This document shows positions 14,027 to 24,718 of a DNA stretch of 64,000 nucleotides, in pieces. Source of the DNA: Psoroptes ovis (taxonomy: Eukaryota > Arthropoda > Arachnida > Sarcoptiformes > Psoroptidae); contig PQWQ01000020.1 of the NCBI GenBank assembly GCA_002943765.1, positions 372,001 to 436,000 of the forward strand, in the 5' to 3' direction. Each line of letters opens with the position of its first letter. Position 1 is the stretch's first letter. The position numbers and the translations under genes are program-made. The notes under the pieces were generated by a model. The model ran no database searches, was not told the origin of the DNA, and worked only from the letters and a program-made list of their open reading frames with translations.

Positions 14027-14811
14027 AGTTAGGGAGAAAAAACGATAGATGGCGTGACGGGTTTTAAAAAAAACTGAAATTTTGAAAAAATATAAAAGCA
14101 AATTATAATTCTCATTCAAATTAAACATTAGAGGGACTTTATATTCTCATAGATGATTATAATTGTCGATTTATATTAAATATATGACCATGAACATTAA
14201 ATGAACGATTCCACAAATAAGAAATATTTGAATTGACTTTTTTTAAAATTCATCTGACATCAATGGACGAACTATCAGACGATTGCAATTGAAAAAAATG
14301 GTCATTTTGAGTGATGAATGCATTAATGAATGAATTAGGATAAAGAATAGATTGCTGAAAATAAATATTGAGAATTGAATCAGAAATTTAGCTCAAGATT
14401 AGTTTAATAATTTTGAATTAATTCATTAATGTTTAAAAAATTGTAGTATATGAATTAGTCTATGAAAACGAGATATTGATGCCATCATTTCAATACGGCT
14501 CTGATATGACTGTTGAAAAAACACTAGTATATAAAATCAAGATTTGAGTATGGCATCAACTTTGATGTCAAGAAAAAAATACAAGTTAAGAATAGTTGAC
14601 GATAATGCTAAAAAGGCAAACAACTTATAAACAATGGACCAATGCTAAAATTAAACGATATTATCAATATTTTCGGCTTTTCGTTTTCAATCATAAAAAT
14701 CACAAAAGATGCTATTCTATACTCCTATTGATATCCAGCTCAACGATTATTTCCTATGTGTGATCAATAAGAGAACAAAATGAAAGAATTCAATGATTAT
14801 GAATAATAAAT

Positions 14812-14837
14812 CTAACCTAACTAACCTAACCTAACCT
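14812..14837 (+). repeat. Short telomere-like CCTAA tract
   Basis: About five units of CTAAC/CCTAA, one of them shortened, inside the left non-coding part of the Merlin element. CCTAA/TTAGG is the common arthropod telomere repeat. The tract is too short to call an interstitial telomere. Confidence 0.5.
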
Positions 14838-15783
14838 CAAATACAAAAATTATTCATGACGATGCCAAATTAATCGTCATGAATTAATGAAATTCTTAAA
14901 AATTTTGGCTTGATGATTTTTTATGTAAAAGAAGCTAGAGTACTGGATTATGATCCTGTAACTCGATTTCGGTGCTTAGAGTGATTCACTAATGTTAATT
15001 CTCGATATTCATTGGACTCATCTTGAAATGGAATAAATTTTATATATTTGTTCTCCTTGTCATCAAAGTTTGGCCTAATCTCGATTAATTAAATTGGAAT
15101 CAAATAAAGGAAAATAGTCTAACCTCAGATTCTAATTGCAGAATCTTGTCCAATCATATTTAATATGAGACAATTCAATCGAAAATTCAAAAATAAGAAT
15201 TGATTATTTTAATATGTCACATTTTGTCATTCACACAGTTTTTTTTATGACTTGAATATTCATGTCAAATAAAAAACTGGAATTTGATTGATTTCTTATA
15301 AAAAAAATAATGGAATTAGACTTCTTTGATTTTCGAATCATTGAACCACCTTGAGCCTACATAAATGGTGCACGGTAGAAAATGAAATGAAATTGATCAG
15401 TTTAAATCAGGATTTTAAAAATGGATATTGATTGGAATTCAAATCCATTAACTGTAGAATAATGAAAGTAAAAGGATTATCTATAATTAGTTGATTTGTA
15501 TCTGTACAACATTGCCTATTAGTAAATCAATCAATCGATAATTTTGTAAAATAATTCATTTGATTCGAATATTCATGCTAATTAATTCAAAAAATCAATC
15601 CATATAGCTATGCATTTGATGCATACGTTTTATTTGAAAAGTTTCAAATATCATAGAAAATGTGAAATATCAAAAAAACCGGGAATTCTCGATGTTCAAA
15701 TTCATTCGTTCACATTTTTGCTTCGAAAAATTTTTAATTTAATGCAAACGATTGCGAATTTAATAATTCATTGCGAATTAAAC

Positions 15784-15930
15784 CGAAGTTATTTGAATAA
15801 TATCAATTATTGCAATATATCAAAATCGTTCTTTTCAGGACGAAATCTACATTAAATCGAAGATATTTGAATAATATCAATTATTGTAATATATCAAAAT
15901 CGTTCTTTTCAGGACCAAATCTACATTGTG
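15784..15930 (+). repeat. Two-copy 74-bp tandem duplication
   Basis: Two adjacent copies (15784-15857 and 15858 to about 15930), both containing ATTTGAATAATATCAATTAT and CGTTCTTTTCAGGAC, with few differences. It lies in the Merlin element upstream of the transposase. Confidence 0.8.
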
Positions 15931-15934
15931 AAAT

Positions 15935-16065
15935 ATAAAATAATTTAAATTAATATTATATAAAATAATTTAAATTAATATTGTACATAATAGTTTAAAT
16001 TAATAGTGCATAAAATAATTGAAATTAATATTGTATATAATAATTTAAATTAATATAGTATATAA
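15935..16065 (+). repeat. AT-only tandem array, unit about 25 bp
   Basis: Five diverged units of the type TAAAATAATTTAAATTAATA. The array ends about 35 bp before the proposed transposase start and may form part of its promoter region. Confidence 0.7.
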
Positions 16066-16098
16066 TTGTTGTAATCATAATCTAATACATAATTTATA

Positions 16099-17062
16099 AT
16101 GAATAACCGGTATGTATTCATTTGATGAATATTATATTTTGCTAATTAAAATTTTTTATTTTAGTAGTCCAAGTAGAAGATCTGGTCTTTGGGATATACC
16201 AGCAACAGAAAAAGAAGCTGTTGCTTTTTTTCAGCAAAAAGGTATATTACCAAAGACCAGGAAATGTTCGAACGGACATTTCATGAAACTTTATTTTGGG
16301 AAAAAAATTTATTGGAAGTGCACACTTAAAGCGTGTCAAGGGAAAATTGGGTTGCGCAAAGACAATTGGTTCGAGGCAACTAGACTACCTTTTGTGGTTG
16401 CGCTTCGATTTATCAAGTCTTGGTGTCAAGAATCGACATCAATCAAATTTTGTAAAGAAAATCTTGGTATGTCGAAGCAAACAACCGTAGATTGGAACTA
16501 TTATATGCGTGAATTGTGTAGGTTAGATATGGAGAGCCGGCCTAATAAGAAAATCGGAGGGCCCGGTCGTATTGTGGAAATAGATGAAAGTCTATTTTCA
16601 AAGAGACAATCACATACCGGACGTGTATTGCCTCAGCAATGGATTTTTGGTGGGATTTGTCGAGAGACAAAAGAATGTTTTCTCACCAAGGTTGAGGATC
16701 GAAGTGGCTTGACCCTACTTAATGAAATAATAAGGCATATCGAGCCCGGTACCACGATTTATTCCGACTGTTGGAGGGGTTACCAAACCTCTAGAATTGA
16801 AGCAGAAGGATATCAACATGCGACCGTCAATCACAGGTACAACTTCATTGACCCTGAGACAGGTGTTCATACCCAAACAATCGAAAGAATGTGGGGCAGT
16901 GCCAAGTGGAGAAACAAGAGGCAACGAGGCACGTCAAGAAATATGATGGAATCATATTTCACCGAATTCATATGGCGACAAGATCGCAAAAACGCGAATC
17001 AAGATTTATTTGATTCATTGTTGAACCTCATTGAGGTTCATTTTCCGCCAAAATGCGATTGA
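16099..17062 (+). CDS. Merlin (IS1595/ISXO2-like) transposase
   Basis: Proposed two-exon model: 16099-16109 (ATG AAT AAC CG) joined over a 55-bp GT/AG intron to 16165-17062, giving 302 aa and closing in phase. Without splicing, an ATG at 16112 gives 316 aa with a less natural N-terminus. A zinc-ribbon-like set (C38, H42, C56, C61) comes first, then a DDE nuclease domain with IVEIDES (D144), YSDCW (D205) and HTQTIERMW (E244) as likely catalytic residues. The block VLPQQWIFGGICRETKECFL and the TVNHRYNFIDPETG segment are typical of the ISXO2 family. It would cut and paste the surrounding element. No internal stop or frameshift is visible. Its base composition is richer in G+C than the flanking element. 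Confidence 0.92.
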
Positions 17063-17847
17063 TGATGAGATAAAAATCAATCAATCCCATTTTGGCAGAA
17101 AATGGTACAATGTTTCAAATTAATTTTGCCCATAAAATTCTGCAGCCAGCCACAATAGCCATTATGAAAACGATTCCAATTTTTGTCTTGATGTTGCACC
17201 ATGTCTTATTGATAACCATTTGGTATTGCTCGAATTGTTTGGTGTCTGGACCATAATTAGGATCAATGTAGTAAAGTGATTAAAAGTCGCATGCATGATA
17301 TTTTTGTTTCATTTCTTACAACAGTTGTAATTGCGTGTTATCATCGATATTATTTATTTCATAAAGGCAAGAGCCACATTGATCATCTTGACATGAATCT
17401 TTTGTGTCCCCAAATTTGCCGTCATTATCCACTTGTTGATAAAATATTCGAACCGGATTGAGATAAACTTTCTGACTTTCACAATGCTATCCGCTATCCG
17501 ATTTTTCTTGGTTTTGGAATCCAATCTAGAATTTATATCTTCACGTGTTCTAATCATCGGTAGATTGTTTGATAAACCAGTCATGAATTACAATATCAAA
17601 ATTTGGAACTTGTAATTGAAGTGCAAAGCAATTGGTAGCTGCTAAGAATCGTAAAGTGCAATCATTTCCAAATGACATTGTTTTAGGCCACTTTCATAAT
17701 TCATTTTTTCCAAAAAATTGTTTCCATGATGGTTATTCTGTATAGATAATTCTGGCTGGCTGCAGAATTTTATGGGCAAATTTAAATTTGAAACATTGTA
17801 TTCAACAATGAATCAAATAAATCTTGATTCGCGTTTTTGCGATCTTG
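16979..17847. repeat. Inverted duplication including transposase 3' end
   Basis: The left arm is in two blocks, 16979-17025 (inside the transposase) and 17106 to about 17172. The right arm is contiguous, about 17734-17847. Right-arm bases 17801-17847 are the reverse complement of 16979-17025, and 17734-17800 mirror 17106-17172, including TGCAGAATTTTATGGGCAAA. The 80 bp at 17026-17105 (end of the ORF and its trailer) are absent from the right arm. A read-through RNA could fold into a long hairpin with a loop of about 560 bases. Confidence 0.8.
17106..17740 (-). pseudogene. Decayed antisense coding-like segment in the transposon
   Basis: Read on the minus strand, three frames give protein-like stretches interrupted by stops and frame changes. 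One contains FALQLQVPNFDIVIHDWF, one DSCQDDQCGSCLYEI, and the last ends in a hydrophobic KIGIVFIMAIVAGCRIL segment after PNYGPDTKQFEQY. The Cys-rich stretch and terminal hydrophobic helix suggest a broken membrane-protein gene or a cargo gene. I do not recognise the family. Confidence 0.35.
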
Positions 17848-18995
17848 CGAGATCAATTATTGTTGAATTATTTAATTAGTTTAATTATTGATTTATCATT
17901 ACATTATTAATTTTTAGGTTAATTTCATCTAATTTAATTTTGTATCATTGTCATCATTATTTTATTTACATTTTTAGTTTATTTATTCGTTTTAATTCAC
18001 TTTTAAAAATTCAAATCCATCATTTTCATTATTGTAGATAGTCATTCATCATCAACTCATTCATTGAAATCATTGATCATTAGCAATCATCAATTTCAAT
18101 GTCAATGATGTGATCACCTTATCATCATTTAATTCATCATTGATCAAAAATTATATCAATTCATATCATTTTTTTTATTAATTTTTGTTAATTTGATATT
18201 TTTAATTTTGTTTTTTATTAATTTTTATAATAATTCGATTAGCTTAATAGATTAGATTCGCAATTTTTAATGATTTTTTCATAATAATAATTGATTTAGA
18301 TATCAAAATCTACTTAGCCATTGAATTCTCAAGGACTTATTTGATTTTTTGTCAAGATGTTGATTTATTATTGTCATAATTGGATTTTAATCATCATAAT
18401 CATTGACCATTATTATCATCATAGCTATTATCTATTCGATTTGCATAATCAATCTGTAATCATTATCATAATTGACCACATCATTTCTTTTAATTCATGT
18501 TATTTGTACAATTGGCCCATTAATCAATGTTCATCATCTTAATAATTATATATATCACTATGATCCATTGTAAAAAATTTGTTATTCTGCGTGTTGTAAA
18601 TAATAATTCAAAAAAGTCAAATAAATTTGTTTCTTGTTCAAATTACTAACTTGATTTTACCATACTTTTTTGCAATCGTTATATCATTTTTCCTTTTTCA
18701 AACAACTAGATTTTATTATAAGCATATATTTTTGCTCGTGATTCCATGTGATTTTACTATATTCAAATCTTAAATTTGACGACCACAATTCTTAATAACA
18801 TAAAATTTAAAACTTTCGACATCTGAAAATGTCAAAATCTTGATGCTATAGATTAAATATGATTGTAGAATTCACATTTAAAATGCTGCAATCAATCATT
18901 AATCGATTTAAGATTATAAAAGAAAAAATTCTCAGATTTAAGTGTAAAAATTAATTTAACGCGTGTCGGCCTCTATCGGGGATTTTTTAATTTAA

Positions 18996-19024
18996 AACGG
19001 GAGACTCTTTACTTGACATAAACC
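18996..19024 (-). repeat. Right terminal inverted repeat of Merlin element
   Basis: Ends in CTTTACTTGACATAAACC and is the exact inverse of 13998-14026. Confidence 0.85.
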
Positions 19025-19032
19025 AAATTAAA
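19025..19032 (+). repeat. Right 8-bp target site duplication of Merlin element
   Basis: AAATTAAA, identical to 13990-13997. Background AT-richness makes an 8-bp AT match less telling alone, but it sits exactly at both termini. Confidence 0.82.
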
Positions 19033-19679
19033 ATATAAAATTTAACGTAAGAATTTAGAGCAAAATGAATTTTTTTTTCGATACTTTTCTTAGAATTCAA
19101 TATCTTGAATTGGATAATATATAATATGCATTGATTCAAATCAATAATCGATATTTACTCTGTTTACTCAATATTTATTTGCAAATTTCTTGCTTAAAAA
19201 AATATTTACATACCTTTTTTACATTGCAAATATGTTTATTTTAAGCATTGAATCCGTTTGCATCCATGGTATTTAGGAGATACAAAAATTCATTCACTTT
19301 TCAATAACGGAGAATTGAAATTGAATGATTTTTAAATGATTTTGATCTTGAAAACATCAAAATTTAGCATTGAAAAGTCTCTTTGTTTGAATGTGAATAA
19401 AATTAAATCCAAATTAAAGAGAAATTGTTGCATTATCATTACATTTACCATTCAATCATTGATGGAACAACAGGAACTTCGATCGAATGAATTGTTTGCT
19501 TTGTTTGTTTTCAAAAAAGCGTTCGAATCGATAATGCGCATGTGTGAAACATTGCAACTATTTCAACATGATTCGAAACACCATTTGATCAATATTTGTT
19601 GCATGGATTTTTTCGACGTGGAAATATATTTACATTTATTTGAATTTTTAAATTTAAATTTTGCAATTAAAAAATAATT
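19033..19679. other. AlaRS upstream region
   Basis: Between the Merlin right end and the AlaRS start. An open frame at 19336-19677 (113 codons) stops just before the AlaRS ATG but is in another frame and shows no family signature. I take it as a chance frame in the leader. Confidence 0.5.
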
Positions 19680-22600
19680 ATGTTAAAATCAAAATCTTAT
19701 CGTGATGTTCGCCAAGCATTCATTGATTTTTTCTGCAATAAATATGAACATTTATTTGTTCGTAGTTCTTCGGTCATACCGCATGAAGATCCAACATTGT
19801 TGTTTGCAAATGCTGGTATGAATCAGGTTAGTTGATGTTAAGCTTTTTATTTTTGAATTATTTAATTGATCATTGATTCATTTGAAAATAGTTTAAACCA
19901 ATATTTCTTGGCACTGTTGATCCAAACAGTGACATGTCAAAATATAAACGAGTTGTGAATAGCCAAAAATGTATACGTGCTGGTGGTAAACATAATGATT
20001 TAGATGATGTTGGTAAAGATTCATATCATCATACATTCTTTGAGATGCTTGGTAATTGGTCATTTGGTGATTTTTTCAAACAAGAAATTTGTCGTTGGTC
20101 ATTTGAATTATTGACTGAAGTTTATGGTTTAGAAAAAGATCGTATTTATGTAACATATTTTGGTGGCAATAAAACAGCTAATTTAGAGCCAGATGAAGAA
20201 GCAAAACAAATTTGGACCGATATTGGTATTGATCCTGATAAAATTTTACCATTTGATATGAAAGATAATTTTTGGGAGATGGGAGAAACCGGTCCATGTG
20301 GTCCTTGTTCTGAAATTCATTATGATCGTATTGGTGGTCGTAATGCTGCTTCTTTTGTGAATATGGATGATCCAAATGTTATTGAAATTTGGAATTTGGT
20401 GTTCATTCAATATAATCGTGATAATGATGGCACATTAGTACCGTTACCGAAAAAACATGTAGATACTGGAATGGGTTTCGAAAGAATTGTTTCTGTCATA
20501 CAAAATAAAACATCAAATTATGATACAGATATTTTCGAAGAACTTTTCAAACAAATTCAAGAAAGAACCGGTGCCCCACCATATTCGGGCAAACTTGGCG
20601 ATGAAGATGTAAATGGTATCGATATGGCATATCGTGTTGTTGCTGATCATGTTCGTACATTGACAATCGCGCTTTCTGATGGCGGTCGTCCAGACAATGT
20701 TGGCCGTGGTTATGTTTTGCGAAGAATTTTAAGACGTGCTGTTCGTTATATTGAAAAACTTGGTGGTAAACCAGGTGTGTTTGGATCGCTAGTGCCTGTC
20801 GTTGTAGAAATATTGGGCGATTTTTTCCCAGAACTAAAAAAAGATCCACAGTTGGTTATGGATATTATTAATGAAGAAGAATTACAATTTTTGAAAACAT
20901 TATCACGTGGTAAACGATTGTTGAAAACTGCTATTGAAAAATTAGAAGGCAATAAAATATTGCCTGGTGACGTTGCATGGAAATTATATGATACATATGG
21001 TTTTCCAATCGATCTTACTAAATTAATGGCCGAAGAATATGGTTTAGTTGTTGATATGGAAGGTTTTGAAAAATCTAAACAACAAGCACAATTAATTTCG
21101 CAAGCAAAAATTTCTCAATTAGATACAAAAGTTGAATTAGATGTACATTCAATTGCTGAACTACGTGATCAGCTCAAAATCCCTGTGACAAATGATCTGC
21201 CCAAATATAATTATAATTCATTGACTGATAAGAAAGATAGTGTTTATCATTTTGATAGTTGTCAAGGAAAAATATTGGCCATTAGAAAAGATAAATCTTT
21301 TGTACCTGAAGTCAATGATACAGATTTAATCGGTATTATATTGGATTCAACGAATTTTTATGCTGAAGCTGGTGGACAAGAACATGATACTGGCTACATG
21401 ATCAAAGATAATGGCGATGATACTGAAACTGAATTCAAAGTCGTACAAGTTAAATCATTCGGTGGTTATATTGTACATATTGGTTATTTAATACAACAAG
21501 ATGAATCAACGAATAATAAATTATGTGTTGGCGATATATTACGATTGGAAATTGATCAGGAAAGAAGAAAATTGATTATGAATAATCATACCGGGACACA
21601 TGTTTTGAATTTCGCTTTGAGAGCTGTATTAAACGATACTGATCAAAAAGGTTCATTAGTTTCTGCCGATAAATTACGATTTGATTTCACCAATAAGGTA
21701 TTCATTTGTTTTTTATCAATCATTTTCTAATCATTTATCTATTTTTTCCAGTCTGCAATGACCAGTGCCCAATTAAAGCAAGCTGAAACGATTGCACGTG
21801 AAATGATTGACAAAAATGAAATCGTCTATGCAAAAGAATCACCACTATCATTGGCAAAAGCAGTGAAAGGTTTACGTGCAGTATTCGATGAAACATATCC
21901 AGATCCAGTGCGCATCGTATCAATCGGTATACCTGTTGATGATTTACTGAAAGATCCATCAAGTCCAGCCGGTATGAATACATCGATTGAATTTTGTGGC
22001 GGCACACATCTTAAACGCAGTGGACATATTGGTGATTTTGTCATCACAAGTGAAGAAGCAATCGCAAAAGGTATTAGAAGAATTGTTTGTGTAACGGGAC
22101 TAGAGGCAACTCGTTCAATGAATCGATTGGCTGAACTTGAAAAATTGACCTCTGAATTAGGCATTTATATTAATGCTAATGAATCAAAATTTTCAACGGA
22201 ATCTAAAAATATGGTCAAAAAAGTTCTTGAATTACAGCAAAAAGCATCAGCATCCGATATTTCATGTTGGAAAAAAGAAGAATTAAGAAATCAATTAAAT
22301 GCATTGAAGAAAAAATTGGACGATTATGATCGTGCAATCAAAGCACAACAAGCAGCAGAAGTGATAAACACTGCCAAACAAATAGCAACCGATAATCCAT
22401 CGGCCAGATATTTAGTAAAATCATTGAATGCAGGTTCTAATGCTAAAGCATTAGATCAAGCTGTAAAAGCTGCTCATCAAATCAATTCATCTTTGGCAAT
22501 TTTATTTTTCAGTGTCGACACTGAACAAAATAAAATAATATGTATTTCAAATGTATCAAAACAATCAATCGAAGCTGGTTTAAAAGCAAATGAATGGGTG

Positions 22601-22738
22601 CAAAACATAACGAAAATAATCAATGGAAAAGGTGGTGGTAAACAAGAATCGGCACAAGCTACCGGTACCAATATTGAATCACTGAATGAAGCCATAGAAT
22701 TATCGGAAAAATTTGCCCGTTTAAAATTAGGTGATTAA
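19680..22738 (+). CDS. AARS1: Alanine--tRNA ligase, cytosolic type
   Basis: Three exons: 19680-19826, 19892-21697 and 21752-22738, giving 2940 nt and 979 aa, close to the roughly 968 aa usual for eukaryotic cytosolic AlaRS. The start gives the normal N-terminus (VRQAFIDFF, then LLFANAGMNQ and FLGTVDP). It charges tRNA-Ala in the cytoplasm. Domains in order: class II catalytic core from residue 1 (GKHNDLDDVGKD, MLGNWSFGDFFK, GPCGPCSEIHYDR, DTGMGFERI), the helical tRNA-recognition part, the editing domain with HTGTH at 615-619 and CGGTH (C733, H737) that bind the editing-site metal, then the C-Ala region. All signature residues look intact and no mitochondrial presequence is evident. Introns are 65 and 54 bp. 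Candidate AATAAA is at about 22796. SNX20/21 follows in tandem. Confidence 0.97.
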
Positions 22739-23187
22739 AAAAAATCAAATAAGATTGAATTTTATTTAAATTTTTTATGTGAATTTTTTTTAAATTAATA
22801 AAAAAAAATAACTTGCATCGTATAAAAATGACAAAATTTTCTATTTTCAATGTTTCAAATTTCCATCTGTTTTTTATTTATTTATTTATTTTTTTCGCCA
22901 AAAAAAAGAGAAAAAAATTATGTCGCAATTTGTTTTTGTTATTCGATAGATAATTGCGTTTATTTTATTTTTTTCACCAATTTTTTCGCTTCAATACACA
23001 AATTCATTCAATCATTCAAACAAAATCGAAAACAAATCTTTGTATGAACATCAACTTAATTGAATTGACAATTACAAAGTTCATCGAGAGTTTGTATGCT
23101 GTTGTTTATCTATCTTTGTTTGATTTCTTGAATAATCTTTATTCTTTCCTGCAGATAATATTCAATTATCAATTGTATTTGAAAATA

Positions 23188-23241
23188 ATGAACAATAACC
23201 AGTTAAACAACAACAACAACAATAATAATGAATTCAAATGA
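23188..23241 (+). CDS. Short upstream ORF overlapping the SNX start
   Basis: ATG at 23188 opens an 18-codon frame (MNNNQLNNN...) that ends at 23241, 14 bases past the main ATG at 23228 and in another frame. If the leader includes it, it should dampen initiation at the sorting nexin start. This is a sequence observation only; translation is not shown. Confidence 0.4.
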   Translation: MNNNQLNNNNNNNNEFK

Positions 23242-24460
23242 TACATCATTCAACAACAACAACAGTTTTGATAACAATAATCGTGATCGTAAATCAACAT
23301 TACTTTCATCATATCTGGCTAGTGATGATGATGATGATGATGATGATATTTTTACGGAGAATAAGATAGATAATTTGGGACGTGAAAATGAAAGGCTAGA
23401 AATATTAGCAACGATTCCATATCCATTGAATATCACTAACAATAATATTAATAATCAAAGAATAATAATTGATAATAATGATTCCATATTTAACACAACT
23501 AGCTCATCATCAGCGACAGCAACAACAAATTCTTCCGATGATAATTATTTAAATGTATGGAATGATAATCTAATTGAAACTGCAACACCACGTCGTTCAC
23601 AATATCGTGTAATATTTGAAATAATTAAAGCACGTACGATAACACATAATGAATCTAGACAAAAATTTGTAAATTATACAATATTAATGAAACGTGTACC
23701 TGGGCTAGAAACCGAACCAGCCATCATTGAGCGAAGATATTCAGAATTTCGTTCATTTTATAATTCCATTCGAAAAAGATATCCATTTTTGTTCAAAGAC
23801 ATTGTATTTCCAAAGAAAATATTCATTGGTAATTTCTCCGCCGAAGTCATCGCTGAACGTAGTTCATTATTTCAAAAATTTCTTACATATTGCCTAAGTA
23901 TTCCAGAAATAAGACTGTCTAAAGAATTCAAACAATTTCTATATTATCCAGAATTAAGAGAATGTAAAAATTGTCTTCGTTCAATACGTTTAGAAGAAGC
24001 TGCAAGCATATTAGAAAATGTATATTATATACAAAGTAAATTATCATCAAACAATGGCCATCCTGATCGTCAATTGATACATACGCTATGTTGTTTAATC
24101 GGTTGTCTAAATGCAGTGGATAATCAACAAGATGCAAAAAAATTGGCCGAAAAAACATTTGAAATGTTATTTGAAAATCCAATCGTATATTCATTTGCAA
24201 ACAACAACAACAATAATTCGTCAACAATAAATAATAACAATCATATATATGAAATAAATAATCTATTTGAATCAAGTCAATTAATAATACCATTGATATT
24301 ATTATCATTAAGGCATGGATGGTTTTATGGCCAGAAAAAATTATTATTAGAGAAAAAATTGGATGAATTATGTCGTAAAAGAAGTTTACCAAAAAATTTT
24401 GATACACATCCAAAATTATTGGAAATATTATTGCGAAAAGATTTTTCTCCAATCATTTAA
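23228..24460 (+). CDS. PX-domain sorting nexin, SNX20/21-like
   Basis: Single-exon frame of 410 aa. Residues 1-120 are low-complexity Asn/Asp, including an eight-Asp run. A PX domain spans about 126-241, with RRYSEF (169-174), a FPKK turn (194-197) and AERSSLFQKFL around R211, which together form the phosphoinositide-binding surface of the family. The C-terminal part (about 245-400: PELRECKNCLRSIRLEEA and later helices) matches the PX-associated B region that sets SNX20/21 apart from other nexins. Expected role: endosomal membrane adaptor binding PI(3)P or PI(4,5)P2. An Asn run at about 326-345 interrupts the B region. It follows AlaRS by 489 bp and converges on the tail-anchored gene. Confidence 0.82.
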   Translation: MNSNDTSFNNNNSFDNNNRDRKSTLLSSYLASDDDDDDDDIFTENKIDNLGRENERLEILATIPYPLNITNNNINNQRIIIDNNDSIFNTTSSSSATATTNSSDDNYLNVWNDNLIETATPRRSQYRVIFEIIKARTITHNESRQKFVNYTILMKRVPGLETEPAIIERRYSEFRSFYNSIRKRYPFLFKDIVFPKKIFIGNFSAEVIAERSSLFQKFLTYCLSIPEIRLSKEFKQFLYYPELRECKNCLRSIRLEEAASILENVYYIQSKLSSNNGHPDRQLIHTLCCLIGCLNAVDNQQDAKKLAEKTFEMLFENPIVYSFANNNNNNSSTINNNNHIYEINNLFESSQLIIPLILLSLRHGWFYGQKKLLLEKKLDELCRKRSLPKNFDTHPKLLEILLRKDFSPII

Positions 24461-24718
24461 TAAAGTTATTGATCAATCAATCAATCAAGCAAAGCATAAT
24501 AATAATAATGATTCAAATCAAACATATATTCCTATATTTATTTTCATCATTATTTTTTTGTATTAGTTTTTTATATTGAAATTATATTATTTATTATACA
24601 AATTGATGAAAAAAAATTTTAATTCGAAAAATTCAATTTATACTGTGATCAGATGTCATTGATAAATAAATTTTAAAGAAATTTATGCATTTTGAATTTA
24701 CTTGATGTGTTGGTGAGA

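Larger units (their letters stand above)
13998..19024 (+). mobile_element. Merlin superfamily DNA transposon, 5027 bp
   Basis: The two ends are inverted copies. The left end starts GGTTTATGTCAAGTAAAGAG and stays identical to the reverse complement of the right end for 29 bases; similarity then continues imperfectly (CGATAGATGG against CGATAGAGGC). Both ends are flanked by AAATTAAA. Inside lies an IS1595/ISXO2-type transposase (16099-17062). The superfamily call rests on three agreeing signs: transposase type, 8-bp duplication and GG-starting termini. The element is long for Merlin because it also carries about 2.1 kb of non-coding DNA before the transposase and 1.9 kb after it, with tandem repeats, an inverted duplication and a decayed antisense coding-like segment. 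Exact target duplication, perfect terminal match and open transposase suggest a young insertion. Confidence 0.9.

Noticed and set aside
19336..19677. 113-codon open frame just upstream of AlaRS
   Set aside because: It is out of frame with AlaRS, shows no domain signature, and lies where the leader or promoter is expected. In DNA this AT-rich, frames of this length on the strand are plausible by chance.
23928..24452. 174-codon minus-strand frame opposite the sorting nexin
   Set aside because: It is a shadow of the PX/PXB coding strand; the sense strand has clear family motifs.
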